Made by a program: the position numbers and the translations under genes. A DNA stretch of 33,509 nt. Origin: Flavobacterium psychrophilum. GTDB lineage: Bacteria > Bacteroidota > Bacteroidia > Flavobacteriales > Flavobacteriaceae. The notes beneath the pieces are model-generated. The model was given only the letters and a program-made list of their open reading frames with translations. It did not search any database and had not been told where the DNA came from. Every line of letters starts with the position of its first letter. The first letter of the stretch is position 1. Below, piece by piece: positions 8,136 to 15,662 of this stretch. The stretch spans positions 1 through 33,509 of the forward strand of contig CAMCFT010000033.1 in the NCBI GenBank assembly GCA_945874225.1. The letters are read 5' to 3'.

Positions 8136-9644
8136 CTAAAACCGCGTTTCCTCCACCGCAGGTTTACTAATCAGATACAAGCCAACAAAGGTAATCAGGG
8201 TATTGACTATAATCAATTCGTTGTCAAATACATATCCAAAAAAAAGTGTAGCCGAATTTTCACTAATCAACAAGGTGAGGATAGGTGCCAGCACACAAAT
8301 AAACGGAACCCACTTGTCTTTTACCGTTTTTGACTTTACCAACAATCCAAAAGTATACAATCCTAAAAGAGGACCATAAGTGTAAGAAGCGACCTTGAAA
8401 ATCATTCCTACCACCGAACTGTCGTTAATGGCGTTAAAAAAGATAATAACCAGAAACATCAGGAACGAAAAGCTGAGATGCACAATATGTCGGCTACGTA
8501 CAATGTTGGGTTTATTCAGATTCTCTTTTTTGTCCATACCCAAGAAATCAACACAAAAAGAAGTAGTAAGTGCCGTAAGAGCGGAATCGGTGGTGGCAAA
8601 AGTAGCGGCAGTCAGTCCTAACAAAAACACTACCGAAGGTATAATAGTTAAATGATTAAAAGCGATTTCAGGGAATAGTAAATCTGTCCTGGGTTTTCCG
8701 GTAACCAAATCCGTTGGCACGCTGATGCCGTTTTTCTCCGCATAAATGTATAGCAAAGCCCCCACACTAAGGAAGAAAATGTTGATGAGTACGAAGATTC
8801 CGGTGAAGGTGAACATGTTTTTCTGGGCTTCGCCAATGGTTGCACAACTCAGGTTCTTTTGCATCAGGTCTTGGTCTAAACCGACCATGGCGATGGTGAC
8901 AAACATACCGCCTAGAATTTGTTTCACAAAATGAAATTTACTCGAGAGGAAATCATCAAAGAAAAAAATCTTAGAATAATTGCTGTTTTTCACCTCTTCA
9001 AAAGCACCAATAATACTTAAATCCAGACTCGAACAAATAAAATAAATGGTCAGAAAAACGGAGGTTACTAAGAAAAATGTTTGCAGGGCGTCAGTGATAA
9101 TAATAGTTTTCAGACCACTTTTATACGTATAGGAGAAAATCAATGCTAGCGAAAGCAATACAGTCATTGCAAACGGAATTCCGTAGTAATCAAAGACAAA
9201 GCGTTGCAAAACAATTACCACAAGATAGAGTCTGAATGAGGAGCCTATGGTTCGGCTAGCCAGAAATATGGCTGCTGCTGTTTTATAGGAGTAATAACCC
9301 AAGCGTTTTTCGATATAGCCATAAATAGAGGTCAGATTCATACGGTAATACAAAGGCAGTAATACCGTAGCCACGATGATGAAGCCAATGGCATTTCCCA
9401 TCACAAACTGAAAGTATTTAAACTGTTCTCCACTCGGAGCCCCCACTTCTCCGGGAACTGAGATAAAAGTCACCCCCGAAAGGGCCGTACCGATCATCCC
9501 GAAAGCGACCAAATACCATTTGGAATTTTTATTGGCTTTGAAAAAAGCATCATTGCCGCTGTTGTTTTTACTCGTGCGATGCGAAATATAAAATAACATT
9601 CCAAAATAAATAGTGATGAGTAGTAGGATGGTAGATGGTGTCAT
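8136..9644 (-). CDS. Sodium:solute symporter (SSS family)
   Basis: A 502-residue inner-membrane protein with about 13 hydrophobic segments, belonging to the Na+-coupled SSS/SLC5 family. Family marks are KANKNSKWYLVAFGMIGTAL followed by SGVTFISVPG (first unwound helix), and GLTAATFATTDSALTALTT (about 345-363), which corresponds to the Na+-site helix with Ser/Thr ligands. Length is normal for bacterial members. The substrate cannot be told from sequence. The ATG at 9644 starts just before the first membrane helix. It is the only minus-strand gene I accept in the window. CCAAAGTA at 9669-9676 (TACTTTGG on the coding strand) is a near-match to a -7 box 25 bp upstream. Confidence 0.92.
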   Translation of the reverse strand: MTPSTILLLITIYFGMLFYISHRTSKNNSGNDAFFKANKNSKWYLVAFGMIGTALSGVTFISVPGEVGAPSGEQFKYFQFVMGNAIGFIIVATVLLPLYYRMNLTSIYGYIEKRLGYYSYKTAAAIFLASRTIGSSFRLYLVVIVLQRFVFDYYGIPFAMTVLLSLALIFSYTYKSGLKTIIITDALQTFFLVTSVFLTIYFICSSLDLSIIGAFEEVKNSNYSKIFFFDDFLSSKFHFVKQILGGMFVTIAMVGLDQDLMQKNLSCATIGEAQKNMFTFTGIFVLINIFFLSVGALLYIYAEKNGISVPTDLVTGKPRTDLLFPEIAFNHLTIIPSVVFLLGLTAATFATTDSALTALTTSFCVDFLGMDKKENLNKPNIVRSRHIVHLSFSFLMFLVIIFFNAINDSSVVGMIFKVASYTYGPLLGLYTFGLLVKSKTVKDKWVPFICVLAPILTLLISENSATLFFGYVFDNELIIVNTLITFVGLYLISKPAVEETRF

Positions 9645-10089
9645 AAACGGATTATTTTGATTGTGAGGCCAAAGTACAAATTTTTGTTTGAATTAGTTAT
9701 CTGTTGTGGCTTTTCTGTTATCTTTTATATGTTAAGGGTTTGGGTTATTCGTTCCTTTTATCCTAAACCCCATTCAAGACTTAATCTCAGCCGGCACAAA
9801 AAACGTCAATATTTAAAAAAAAAGAACAAAAATGAGGAAAACCGTAAAGAAGTGATAATTATAAGCCTTAAATTTGTTGTGTCTGGAATAAAAGGGATTG
9901 CTCTCAAGTCTTCGTATCTAATTCTAAAAAAAATAAATAATTTTAGATCGTTTTTTGGGGGTGGGATAGGTGAAAATATAGTTTTAGAAATTAAAGGTTG
10001 TTTAAGATTGGGTTTTGTGTGGTAATATGCTTAATTCTAATTAATTACAATTTAATAATTGGTTAAAATATTTTTTTAAAACGTATCTC
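9645..10089. other. Gene-free gap with possible decayed coding traces
   Basis: No convincing gene. A plus-strand frame over 9657-10025 starts only at a TTG inside the symporter promoter region, is rich in Lys/Ile/Phe and shows no family pattern. A ~45-bp stretch at 9832-9876, beginning ATGAGGAAAACCGTAAA, resembles 11151-11195 on the other side of the next gene. Confidence 0.5.
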
Positions 10090-10097
10090 TACTTTTG
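10090..10097 (+). promoter_or_regulatory. -7 promoter box for the outer-membrane protein gene
   Basis: TACTTTTG matches TAnnTTTG. It would give a 5' leader of about 90 bases before the ATG at 10196. The nearest TTG upstream (10059-10061) is too far for an ideal -33 box. Confidence 0.45.
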
Positions 10098-10195
10098 CAT
10101 CCAAGTCTTATCGTAATAAAATAAATTCAATTAAATTATAAGAACCGAATGTGATCTAGCGTTATTCTTTATATCTTTTTTAAAACAAAACCACA

Positions 10196-10834
10196 ATGAA
10201 AAACAAAATTGCACTAATTGCCCTAGTAATTATGGGTTTTACAAGTCATGCTCAAGGTCTTGATGGAAATTTCAATCAACTTTCGTTAGAAGCAGCTTAT
10301 GGAATGAGTATTCCTTCGAGCTATGCATCCTCTTCACTTACGAATGATAATTTTAAATCGGTTACTCATTTTGAAGGGGGTATTCGGTACATGTTAGATC
10401 AGGACTGGGGGATAAAAGGAACCTTGTCTTTTGATAAGTTTACCGGAAATGAAGCTAATTTTGGTTTCAAATCTTTTCGAATGGATGCTCAGGCTCATTA
10501 TAGCCTTGGAAAGGCAATGGGATTAGTCAGGGCTACCAGAGAGACCGTAGGGGTGTATCTGCATACTGGTTTTGGAGTGACCCTAAACAAATCAATATAC
10601 AAAAATGATTTTCAGGATGAAACTATAAATTATATTATTGGGGTAACCCCCTTGATTAAAATAACAGAAGGGATAGCCTTGTCAACAGATCTTAGTTATA
10701 TCTTGAATTACAAACAAGACCATTATTTTGATGGGGTACATATGGGAGAAAAAAACACTACCGGTCAATTAACCTTTTCGATAGGGGCTGTTTTCTATTT
10801 AGGAACTGTCAGAATTCATGCGGACTGGTATTAA
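10196..10834 (+). CDS. Small outer-membrane beta-barrel protein
   Basis: 212 residues with a classical signal peptide (MKNKIALIALVIMGFTSHA, likely cleaved before Gln20). The rest alternates polar and hydrophobic residues as in beta strands (for example YMLDQDWGIKGTLSFDKF, GVYLHTGFGVTL, LTFSIGAVFYLG), and the chain ends in an aromatic residue (HADWY), as barrel proteins of the outer membrane do. The size fits an eight-stranded OmpA/OmpW-like barrel. There is no C-terminal peptidoglycan-binding domain, so it is not a full OmpA. Function unknown. It stands alone, with its own -7 box, between two gene-poor gaps. Confidence 0.75.
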   Translation: MKNKIALIALVIMGFTSHAQGLDGNFNQLSLEAAYGMSIPSSYASSSLTNDNFKSVTHFEGGIRYMLDQDWGIKGTLSFDKFTGNEANFGFKSFRMDAQAHYSLGKAMGLVRATRETVGVYLHTGFGVTLNKSIYKNDFQDETINYIIGVTPLIKITEGIALSTDLSYILNYKQDHYFDGVHMGEKNTTGQLTFSIGAVFYLGTVRIHADWY

Positions 10835-11523
10835 TGATTTTAATTATTATAGGGTTTGCTGAATAAGGCTAGACTTCTATTTTAATTTTCCATACAGATT
10901 TAACAGATTGCACAGATGAAATTTGTGTAATATGTTTTTTCTAAGGTAGTATATAAAGTGTTGAAAGGCGATGATTCATATGGAGGATTGTTCTTTGACA
11001 GTTACTTATAAATAGAATTCATAACGCATAAAGAGCCTTAATACCAACTTGTTAAGGGGTTCGCGGTACTTTGCCTGTCCTTTAACTGACCACAATATCA
11101 TTCTAAAAGTCCATAAGCTGCTAGCTGAAGTTTTTTAATATGGATTCAAAATGTGGAAAACCGTAAAAAGAGTAGTTTTATTAGTCTTAAGTTTGCAGTA
11201 ATTCGGAAAACCCCCAGCTGACTTCGTAATTGCCATTTTGGCAACTGAATTTCAAATATTGAGTTTTTATATGTAAAATTAGGTCTCAAAAAATGCTGAA
11301 GGTCCTATTTTAGGGAGTCTTATGGTTGTGTTGTTTTTTGTAAGTAAAAAGAGTATTTTGGTGTAAGCCATTTTTTCTTGGCTATATTTACACTTTAAAA
11401 TTTTAAACGTTTTTTGCTCTATTATTGGGAGTAGGAAGGGCGAAGCCATGAGAGATACAATCTATTACAGACAGATTAATTAATAGTTTAAATGAATTCA
11501 ATACGATCATAAAAGTGAACTAA
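10835..11523. other. Gene-free gap before the GDP-fucose genes
   Basis: About 690 bp without a supported gene. It includes a CAGATTTAACAGATTGCACAGAT stretch of a dispersed-repeat type (10893-10915) and, at 11151-11195, a short open frame (MWKTVKRVVLLVLSLQ, then stop) that looks like the start of a lost secreted protein. No clear TAnnTTTG box precedes fcl; TACTTTGC at 11067-11074 is only a near-match. Confidence 0.4.
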
Positions 11524-12474
11524 ATGAACCTAAACTTAAAAATTTACATAGCAGGTCACAACGGAATGGTAGGAAGTGCCATCTGGAGAGCACTGACTGC
11601 CAAAGGATACAATAACCTTGTTGGCGTTTCCAGTAAAGAACTGGATTTAAGAAATCAGCAGGCGGTAAGGGATTTTATGGCTAGCGAAAAACCGGAAGTT
11701 ATTATTGATGCGGCAGCAAGAGTGGGCGGAATTTTGGCCAACTCGAATTATCCCTACCAATTTATAATGGAAAACCTGCAAATTCAGAATAATCTAATTG
11801 ATTCTGCTTTACAAGCGGGTATTGCGAAGTTTATTTTCCTGGGTAGCTCTTGCATCTATCCTAAATTAGCTCCCCAACCTTTAAAAGAAGAATATTTGCT
11901 TACTGGCGATTTGGAACCAACAAATGAATGGTATGCCATCGCAAAAATTACGGGAGTAAAAGCGTGTCAGGCTATCCGAAAACAATTCAATAAAGATTAC
12001 GTCAGCCTGATGCCAACGAATTTATATGGTATTCATGATAATTTTGATCTCAACAGTTCGCATGTTTTGCCAGCGATGATGCGAAAATTCCATGAGGCCA
12101 AGGAAAATAACCATGCTCCGGTCACACTTTGGGGTAGTGGAACTCCCATGCGGGAATTCCTGTTTGTCGATGATATGGCACAAGCCGTAGTTTTTGCACT
12201 TGAAAATACGCTACCGGATTATTTGTATAACATAGGAACGGGAGAAGATCTAACAATTAAAGAACTTGCCGAAACCATTCAGAAAATCACAGGGCATAAG
12301 GGTGAAATCATTTGGGATGCCACTAAACCCGATGGTACCCCCAGAAAACTAATGGATATTTCTAAAATGCATGCCTTAGGCTGGAAACATAAGGTGCCTC
12401 TTGAAGAAGGGATTCAAAAAACCTATGACTGGTTCTTGAAGAATGTTGGCAATATAAAAAAAGTGACTTTATAA
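11524..12474 (+). CDS. fcl: GDP-L-fucose synthase
   Basis: A 316-residue extended short-chain dehydrogenase that epimerises and reduces GDP-4-keto-6-deoxy-D-mannose to GDP-L-fucose with NADPH. The NADPH-binding GHNGMVGS lies at 11-18. The catalytic residues match the E. coli enzyme shifted by one: Ser108, Cys110, Tyr137 and Lys141 (YAIAK), and His180 (SSHVLPAMM). The phrase LGSSCIYPKLAPQPLKEEYLLTG (106-128) is diagnostic. With gmd 409 bp downstream it supplies GDP-fucose, which the GT11 enzyme encoded at 19822 would use. The gap to gmd is filled with R1 repeats, so the two may be transcribed separately. Confidence 0.96.
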   Translation: MNLNLKIYIAGHNGMVGSAIWRALTAKGYNNLVGVSSKELDLRNQQAVRDFMASEKPEVIIDAAARVGGILANSNYPYQFIMENLQIQNNLIDSALQAGIAKFIFLGSSCIYPKLAPQPLKEEYLLTGDLEPTNEWYAIAKITGVKACQAIRKQFNKDYVSLMPTNLYGIHDNFDLNSSHVLPAMMRKFHEAKENNHAPVTLWGSGTPMREFLFVDDMAQAVVFALENTLPDYLYNIGTGEDLTIKELAETIQKITGHKGEIIWDATKPDGTPRKLMDISKMHALGWKHKVPLEEGIQKTYDWFLKNVGNIKKVTL

Positions 12475-12490
12475 CATCGAAAGATTTTAA

Positions 12491-12554
12491 GATATGCCCG
12501 CAGCTATTCCCCAGTCATTGCGAAGTATGAAGCAATCAAGGGGTTAGGGGTGTG
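12491..12554. repeat. R1 repeat in extended form
   Basis: CAGCTATTCCCCAGTCATTG continues through GCGAAGTATGAAGCAATC to AAGGGGTTAGGGGTGTGT. Arms CCCC...GGGG and ATTGC...GCAAT can fold. A near-identical copy lies at 12788-12852, and related ones near 17660, 18480 and 19205. Confidence 0.8.
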
Positions 12555-12588
12555 TTAATTAATGAATTAAAAAAAAATACAATGAAAA

Positions 12589-12632
12589 AAAACACACCCC
12601 CAGCCCCTCTCAAGAGGGGAGCTAGGAGTGCA
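12589..12632. repeat. Hairpin repeat facing the R1 element
   Basis: AACACACCCCCAGCCCCT is close to the reverse complement of AGGGGTTAGGGGTGTGTT at the end of the preceding R1 copy, so the pair forms a larger inverted repeat. Inside it, CCCCTCT-CA-AGAGGGG (12604-12619) is a perfect small hairpin. Confidence 0.65.
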
Positions 12633-12787
12633 AATGATTACATATTAGATTTATAGTTTAGTCCCAAAACAATAATGTAAGCATTAATAAATATAACCCT
12701 AATTTGGAAGTGGTTAGCGGTTTTTTAGACAACACCGAAAACCAAAAACAAAACTTAAAAATAATCCAATAAACAATAATAGTTTTA

Positions 12788-12852
12788 GATATACGTGCAG
12801 CTATTCCCCAGTTATTGCGAAGTATGAAGCAATCAAGGGGTTAGGGGTGTGT
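12788..12852. repeat. R1 repeat in extended form, second copy
   Basis: Near-identical to 12491-12554, with GTTATTGC instead of GTCATTGC. It ends 30 bp before the gmd start. The rest of the 12475-12882 gap is A/T rich with no gene. Confidence 0.8.
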
Positions 12853-12882
12853 CCTTCTAGGCTATAATAATTACTAAACAAT

Positions 12883-14061
12883 ATGAGTACACAACAAAAA
12901 ACAGCCTTTATCACCGGAGTAACAGGACAAGACGGTGCTTACCTCAGTGAGTTTTTACTCAAAAAAGGATACATCGTTCACGGATTAAAAAGACGATCTT
13001 CTTTATTTAATACAGACCGAATCGATCATTTATACCAAGACCCTCACGTAGACCACCGCAATTTCTTTTTGCATTACGGCGACATGACCGACAGTACCAA
13101 TCTGATTCGATTAATCAAAGATATTCAACCCGATGAGATTTATAATCTGGCCGCGATGAGCCATGTGGCGGTTTCTTTTGAGACACCGGAATACACCGGA
13201 AATGCCGATGGACTGGGAACCTTGCGTATTTTAGATGCCGTTCGTTTGCTGGGCTTGGAAAAAAAGACCCGCATTTATCAGGCTTCCACTTCTGAGTTGT
13301 ATGGTAAAGTACAGGAAGTACCTCAATCCGAAACCACGCCCTTTTATCCGCGTTCTCCTTATGCGGTGGCCAAAATGTATGCCTTTTGGATAACGGTAAA
13401 CTATAGAGAAGCTTACGGCATGTATGCCTGTAACGGTATCTTGTTCAATCATGAATCTCCCGTTCGTGGTGAAACTTTTGTAACGCGTAAGATTACCAGA
13501 GCGACTTCTAAAATTGCTTTGGGATTACAAGACAAATTGTATTTAGGAAATCTAGACGCCCAACGCGACTGGGGTCATGCCAAAGATTATGTGCGTATGA
13601 TGTGGATGATTTTACAGGCTGATGAAGCCGAGGACTGGGTCATTGCCACAGGGAAAACTACTCCAGTACGCGATTTTGTACGAATGGCTTTTGCCGAAAC
13701 CGGAATCATACTTCGTTTTGAAGGAGAAGGGATTAATGAAGTAGGGATTATTGACAGTATAGACCTTGAAAAATACCAAGCCGTTATGGCTAATTCCTCT
13801 AACGGACAACGGACAACAGACAACGGACAACTTCCTCAAGTAGGTAAAGAAGTATTAGCGGTTGACCCTAAATATTTCCGTCCCACAGAAGTCGATTTGT
13901 TGATAGGCGATCCTACCAAAGCAAGAACCAAACTAGGATGGGAATGCAAATACGATTTACCAGCCTTAGTCAAAGAAATGATGCAGTCAGACATAAAATT
14001 GATGCAGAAAGACCAATATTTAAAAGACGGAGGTTATACAACTATGAATTATTTCGAGTAG
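12883..14061 (+). CDS. gmd: GDP-mannose 4,6-dehydratase with an internal low-complexity insertion
   Basis: A 392-residue extended short-chain dehydrogenase that converts GDP-D-mannose to GDP-4-keto-6-deoxy-D-mannose, the step before Fcl. The NADP-binding [10 protein letters not shown] spans 12-21. Catalytic Thr136, Glu138 (STSELYGK), Tyr160 and Lys164 (YAVAK) match E. coli Gmd shifted by four. [20 protein letters not shown] and [13 protein letters not shown] are also diagnostic. The protein is about 20 residues longer than usual. The excess lies at about residues 302-317, a polar stretch reading [16 protein letters not shown] encoded by repeated GGACAAC-like units, where relatives have a short loop before [12 protein letters not shown]. 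The frame stays open and the catalytic core is intact, so it is probably active. A diverged copy of its 3' end lies at 19223-19646. Confidence 0.96.
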   Translation: MSTQQKTAFITGVTGQDGAYLSEFLLKKGYIVHGLKRRSSLFNTDRIDHLYQDPHVDHRNFFLHYGDMTDSTNLIRLIKDIQPDEIYNLAAMSHVAVSFETPEYTGNADGLGTLRILDAVRLLGLEKKTRIYQASTSELYGKVQEVPQSETTPFYPRSPYAVAKMYAFWITVNYREAYGMYACNGILFNHESPVRGETFVTRKITRATSKIALGLQDKLYLGNLDAQRDWGHAKDYVRMMWMILQADEAEDWVIATGKTTPVRDFVRMAFAETGIILRFEGEGINEVGIIDSIDLEKYQAVMANSSNGQRTTDNGQLPQVGKEVLAVDPKYFRPTEVDLLIGDPTKARTKLGWECKYDLPALVKEMMQSDIKLMQKDQYLKDGGYTTMNYFE

Positions 14062-14065
14062 TAGC

Positions 14066-14107
14066 GTCATTGCGAACGTAACGCAGTGAAGTGCGGCAAT
14101 CTTTTTT
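14066..14107. repeat. R1 repeat with T-run after gmd
   Basis: GTCATTGCGAACGTAACGCA through GTGCGGCAATC is followed by TTTTTT. It starts five bases after the gmd stop, so it may also act as the gmd terminator. The same variant follows the ATPase gene (15476) and the gmd relic (19651). Confidence 0.7.
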
Positions 14108-14187
14108 AAGGTATTTGGTTAACTGAATTTTAAGTATTACAACCAATTAAACTATTAATCCATTTATCATTAAAACACTAAAAAACG

Positions 14188-14232
14188 TCAACGCATTGAT
14201 GTAAAAAAACTAAAAAAGCATCAGTGCATTGA
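14188..14232. promoter_or_regulatory. Pair of near-palindromic operator-like boxes
   Basis: TCAACGCATTGA (14188-14199) and TCAGTGCATTGA (14221-14232) are 33 bp apart, about three helical turns. Each is nearly self-complementary around GCA/TGC. The second lies 10 bp before the -7 box of the ATPase gene. This arrangement suits a dimeric repressor or an autoregulator; no regulator is identified. Confidence 0.4.
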
Positions 14233-14241
14233 TATTTTTTC

Positions 14242-14249
14242 TATTTTTG
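14242..14249 (+). promoter_or_regulatory. -7 promoter box for the ATPase gene
   Basis: TATTTTTG matches TAnnTTTG, 16 bp before the ATG at 14265. No -33 TTG lies at ideal spacing. Confidence 0.5.
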
Positions 14250-14264
14250 TAAAAAAAAGTAAGT

Positions 14265-15455
14265 ATGGAAAAATTAGTTAGTCAGTTTTATGAAAAATAT
14301 GCAACCGTACAAACTAATCAGTTAAGAAGTTTTATTGATACTATTGATTGGGATAATAGGTTTATTGGCATAAAAGGAAGCAGAGGTGTCGGAAAAACAA
14401 CCCTTTTATTGCAATATATTCGATTAAATTACAAACCAGACAAGCGAGTTTTGTACATCAGTTTAGACAATCTTTATTTTCTGGAAAATAATTTATATGA
14501 TTTAGTATCTGATTTTTATAAAAAAGGGGGCGAATTTATTGCCGTTGATGAAGTGCACAAATATGCCAATTGGGCTATTGAAATTAAAAACATTTACGAT
14601 GACATGCCTAATTTGAGACTTGTTTTTACAGGTTCCTCTTTGTTGCATATTCATCAGGCTAAGGCAGATTTAAGCAGACGTGTGGTGGTATATGATATGC
14701 CCGGATTGTCATTCAGAGAATTTTTGCAATTTGAAACCAAAACAGCGCTGAACACCTATACCCTAGAACAAATTATAAACAATCATGTAGCAATTGGTAT
14801 TGAAATCATTCAAAAAGTTAAACCGTTGCACTATTTTTCAGACTATTTACATCATGGGTATTATCCTTTTTATTTAGAAAACAAAAAATCATTTCATCAA
14901 AAATTAAACGAAATTCTCCTTACTGTATTAGAAGTTGATATCCCGCAATATGCGCTCATTCAGACTGCAAATGTGGTAATGCTTAAAAAATTAATGATGG
15001 TCATCAGTAGCTCAGTGCCTTTTAAACCTAATATGAATTCCATTAGCGAGCGCACAGGAATCAGTCTTAATACCATGAAAAATTATTTGAAACCTTTGAA
15101 TGATGCACAGCTTTTACATTTATTGTATGTTGAAGATAAGGGGATTAATAGTTTAGGCAAGCCTGGAAAAATTTATTTGCATAACTCTAATTTGATGTAC
15201 AATTTAGTGCAAAACGCCGAGGAAGGAAACGTTCGTGAAACTTTCTTTTTTAACCAAGTAAGCCAGATAACCAATGTTGTTGCAACAGCGAATGTTGATT
15301 TTAAAGTAGCAAACCAATACTATTTTGAATTGGGTGGTAAGAATAAAAAACAAAAACAAATTAAGAATATACCTCATTCCTATATTGTAAAGGATGGTAT
15401 AGAAATCGGAAGCGACTTGAATATTCCTCTTTGGTTATTTGGTTTTTTGTATTAA
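14265..15455 (+). CDS. AAA-family ATPase with DUF4143-like C-terminal region
   Basis: A 396-residue P-loop ATPase of the AAA_14/DUF4143 group, widespread accessory proteins of unclear function. Walker A GSRGVGKTT spans 38-46, Walker B EFIAVDEVH has Asp95/Glu96, and the sensor strand RLVFTGSSLL lies at 118-127. The N-terminal part is followed by a winged-helix-like segment (about 250-300: MNSISERTGISLNTMKNYLKPL...LLHLLYVEDKG) and a C-terminal part with FFFNQVS and YYFELGGKNKKQKQ. That last part resembles the degenerate nuclease-like DUF4143 fold but lacks a clear D-ExK set. It has its own -7 box and possible operator boxes. It is the first gene of the island between gmd and its duplicated tail. 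Confidence 0.88.
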   Translation: MEKLVSQFYEKYATVQTNQLRSFIDTIDWDNRFIGIKGSRGVGKTTLLLQYIRLNYKPDKRVLYISLDNLYFLENNLYDLVSDFYKKGGEFIAVDEVHKYANWAIEIKNIYDDMPNLRLVFTGSSLLHIHQAKADLSRRVVVYDMPGLSFREFLQFETKTALNTYTLEQIINNHVAIGIEIIQKVKPLHYFSDYLHHGYYPFYLENKKSFHQKLNEILLTVLEVDIPQYALIQTANVVMLKKLMMVISSSVPFKPNMNSISERTGISLNTMKNYLKPLNDAQLLHLLYVEDKGINSLGKPGKIYLHNSNLMYNLVQNAEEGNVRETFFFNQVSQITNVVATANVDFKVANQYYFELGGKNKKQKQIKNIPHSYIVKDGIEIGSDLNIPLWLFGFLY

Positions 15456-15475
15456 TAGAGTTGCGGGTTGTCAGC

Positions 15476-15517
15476 GTCATTGCGAACGTAACGCAGTGAA
15501 GTGCGGCAATCTTTTTT
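15476..15517. repeat. R1 repeat with T-run after the ATPase gene
   Basis: Identical in its core to the repeat after gmd (GTCATTGCGAACGTAACGCA...GTGCGGCAATC, then TTTTTT). It is followed to about 15640 by TTTAATCGGTTAACTG-type sequence that recurs near 17610, 18390, 19130 and 32280. Confidence 0.7.
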
Positions 15518-15662
15518 GAGTGAAAGTTTACGAAAAAGTTTAATCGGTTAACTGTTTAGAAAAAAATTAATCTATTATATGAAAAACAGAAACAGTACAC
15601 TAGATTAAACAATTAACCAAATTAAATATGGTTTTCGATTGTAGTTTATAGGGTAATTTTAA

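Noticed and set aside
8395..8934. Plus-strand frames opposite the symporter gene
   Set aside because: They are shadows of a well-supported membrane protein on the other strand.
9657..10025. Plus-strand 122-codon frame starting with TTG
   Set aside because: The start lies in the symporter promoter region, composition is Lys/Ile/Phe rich and no domain pattern is visible.
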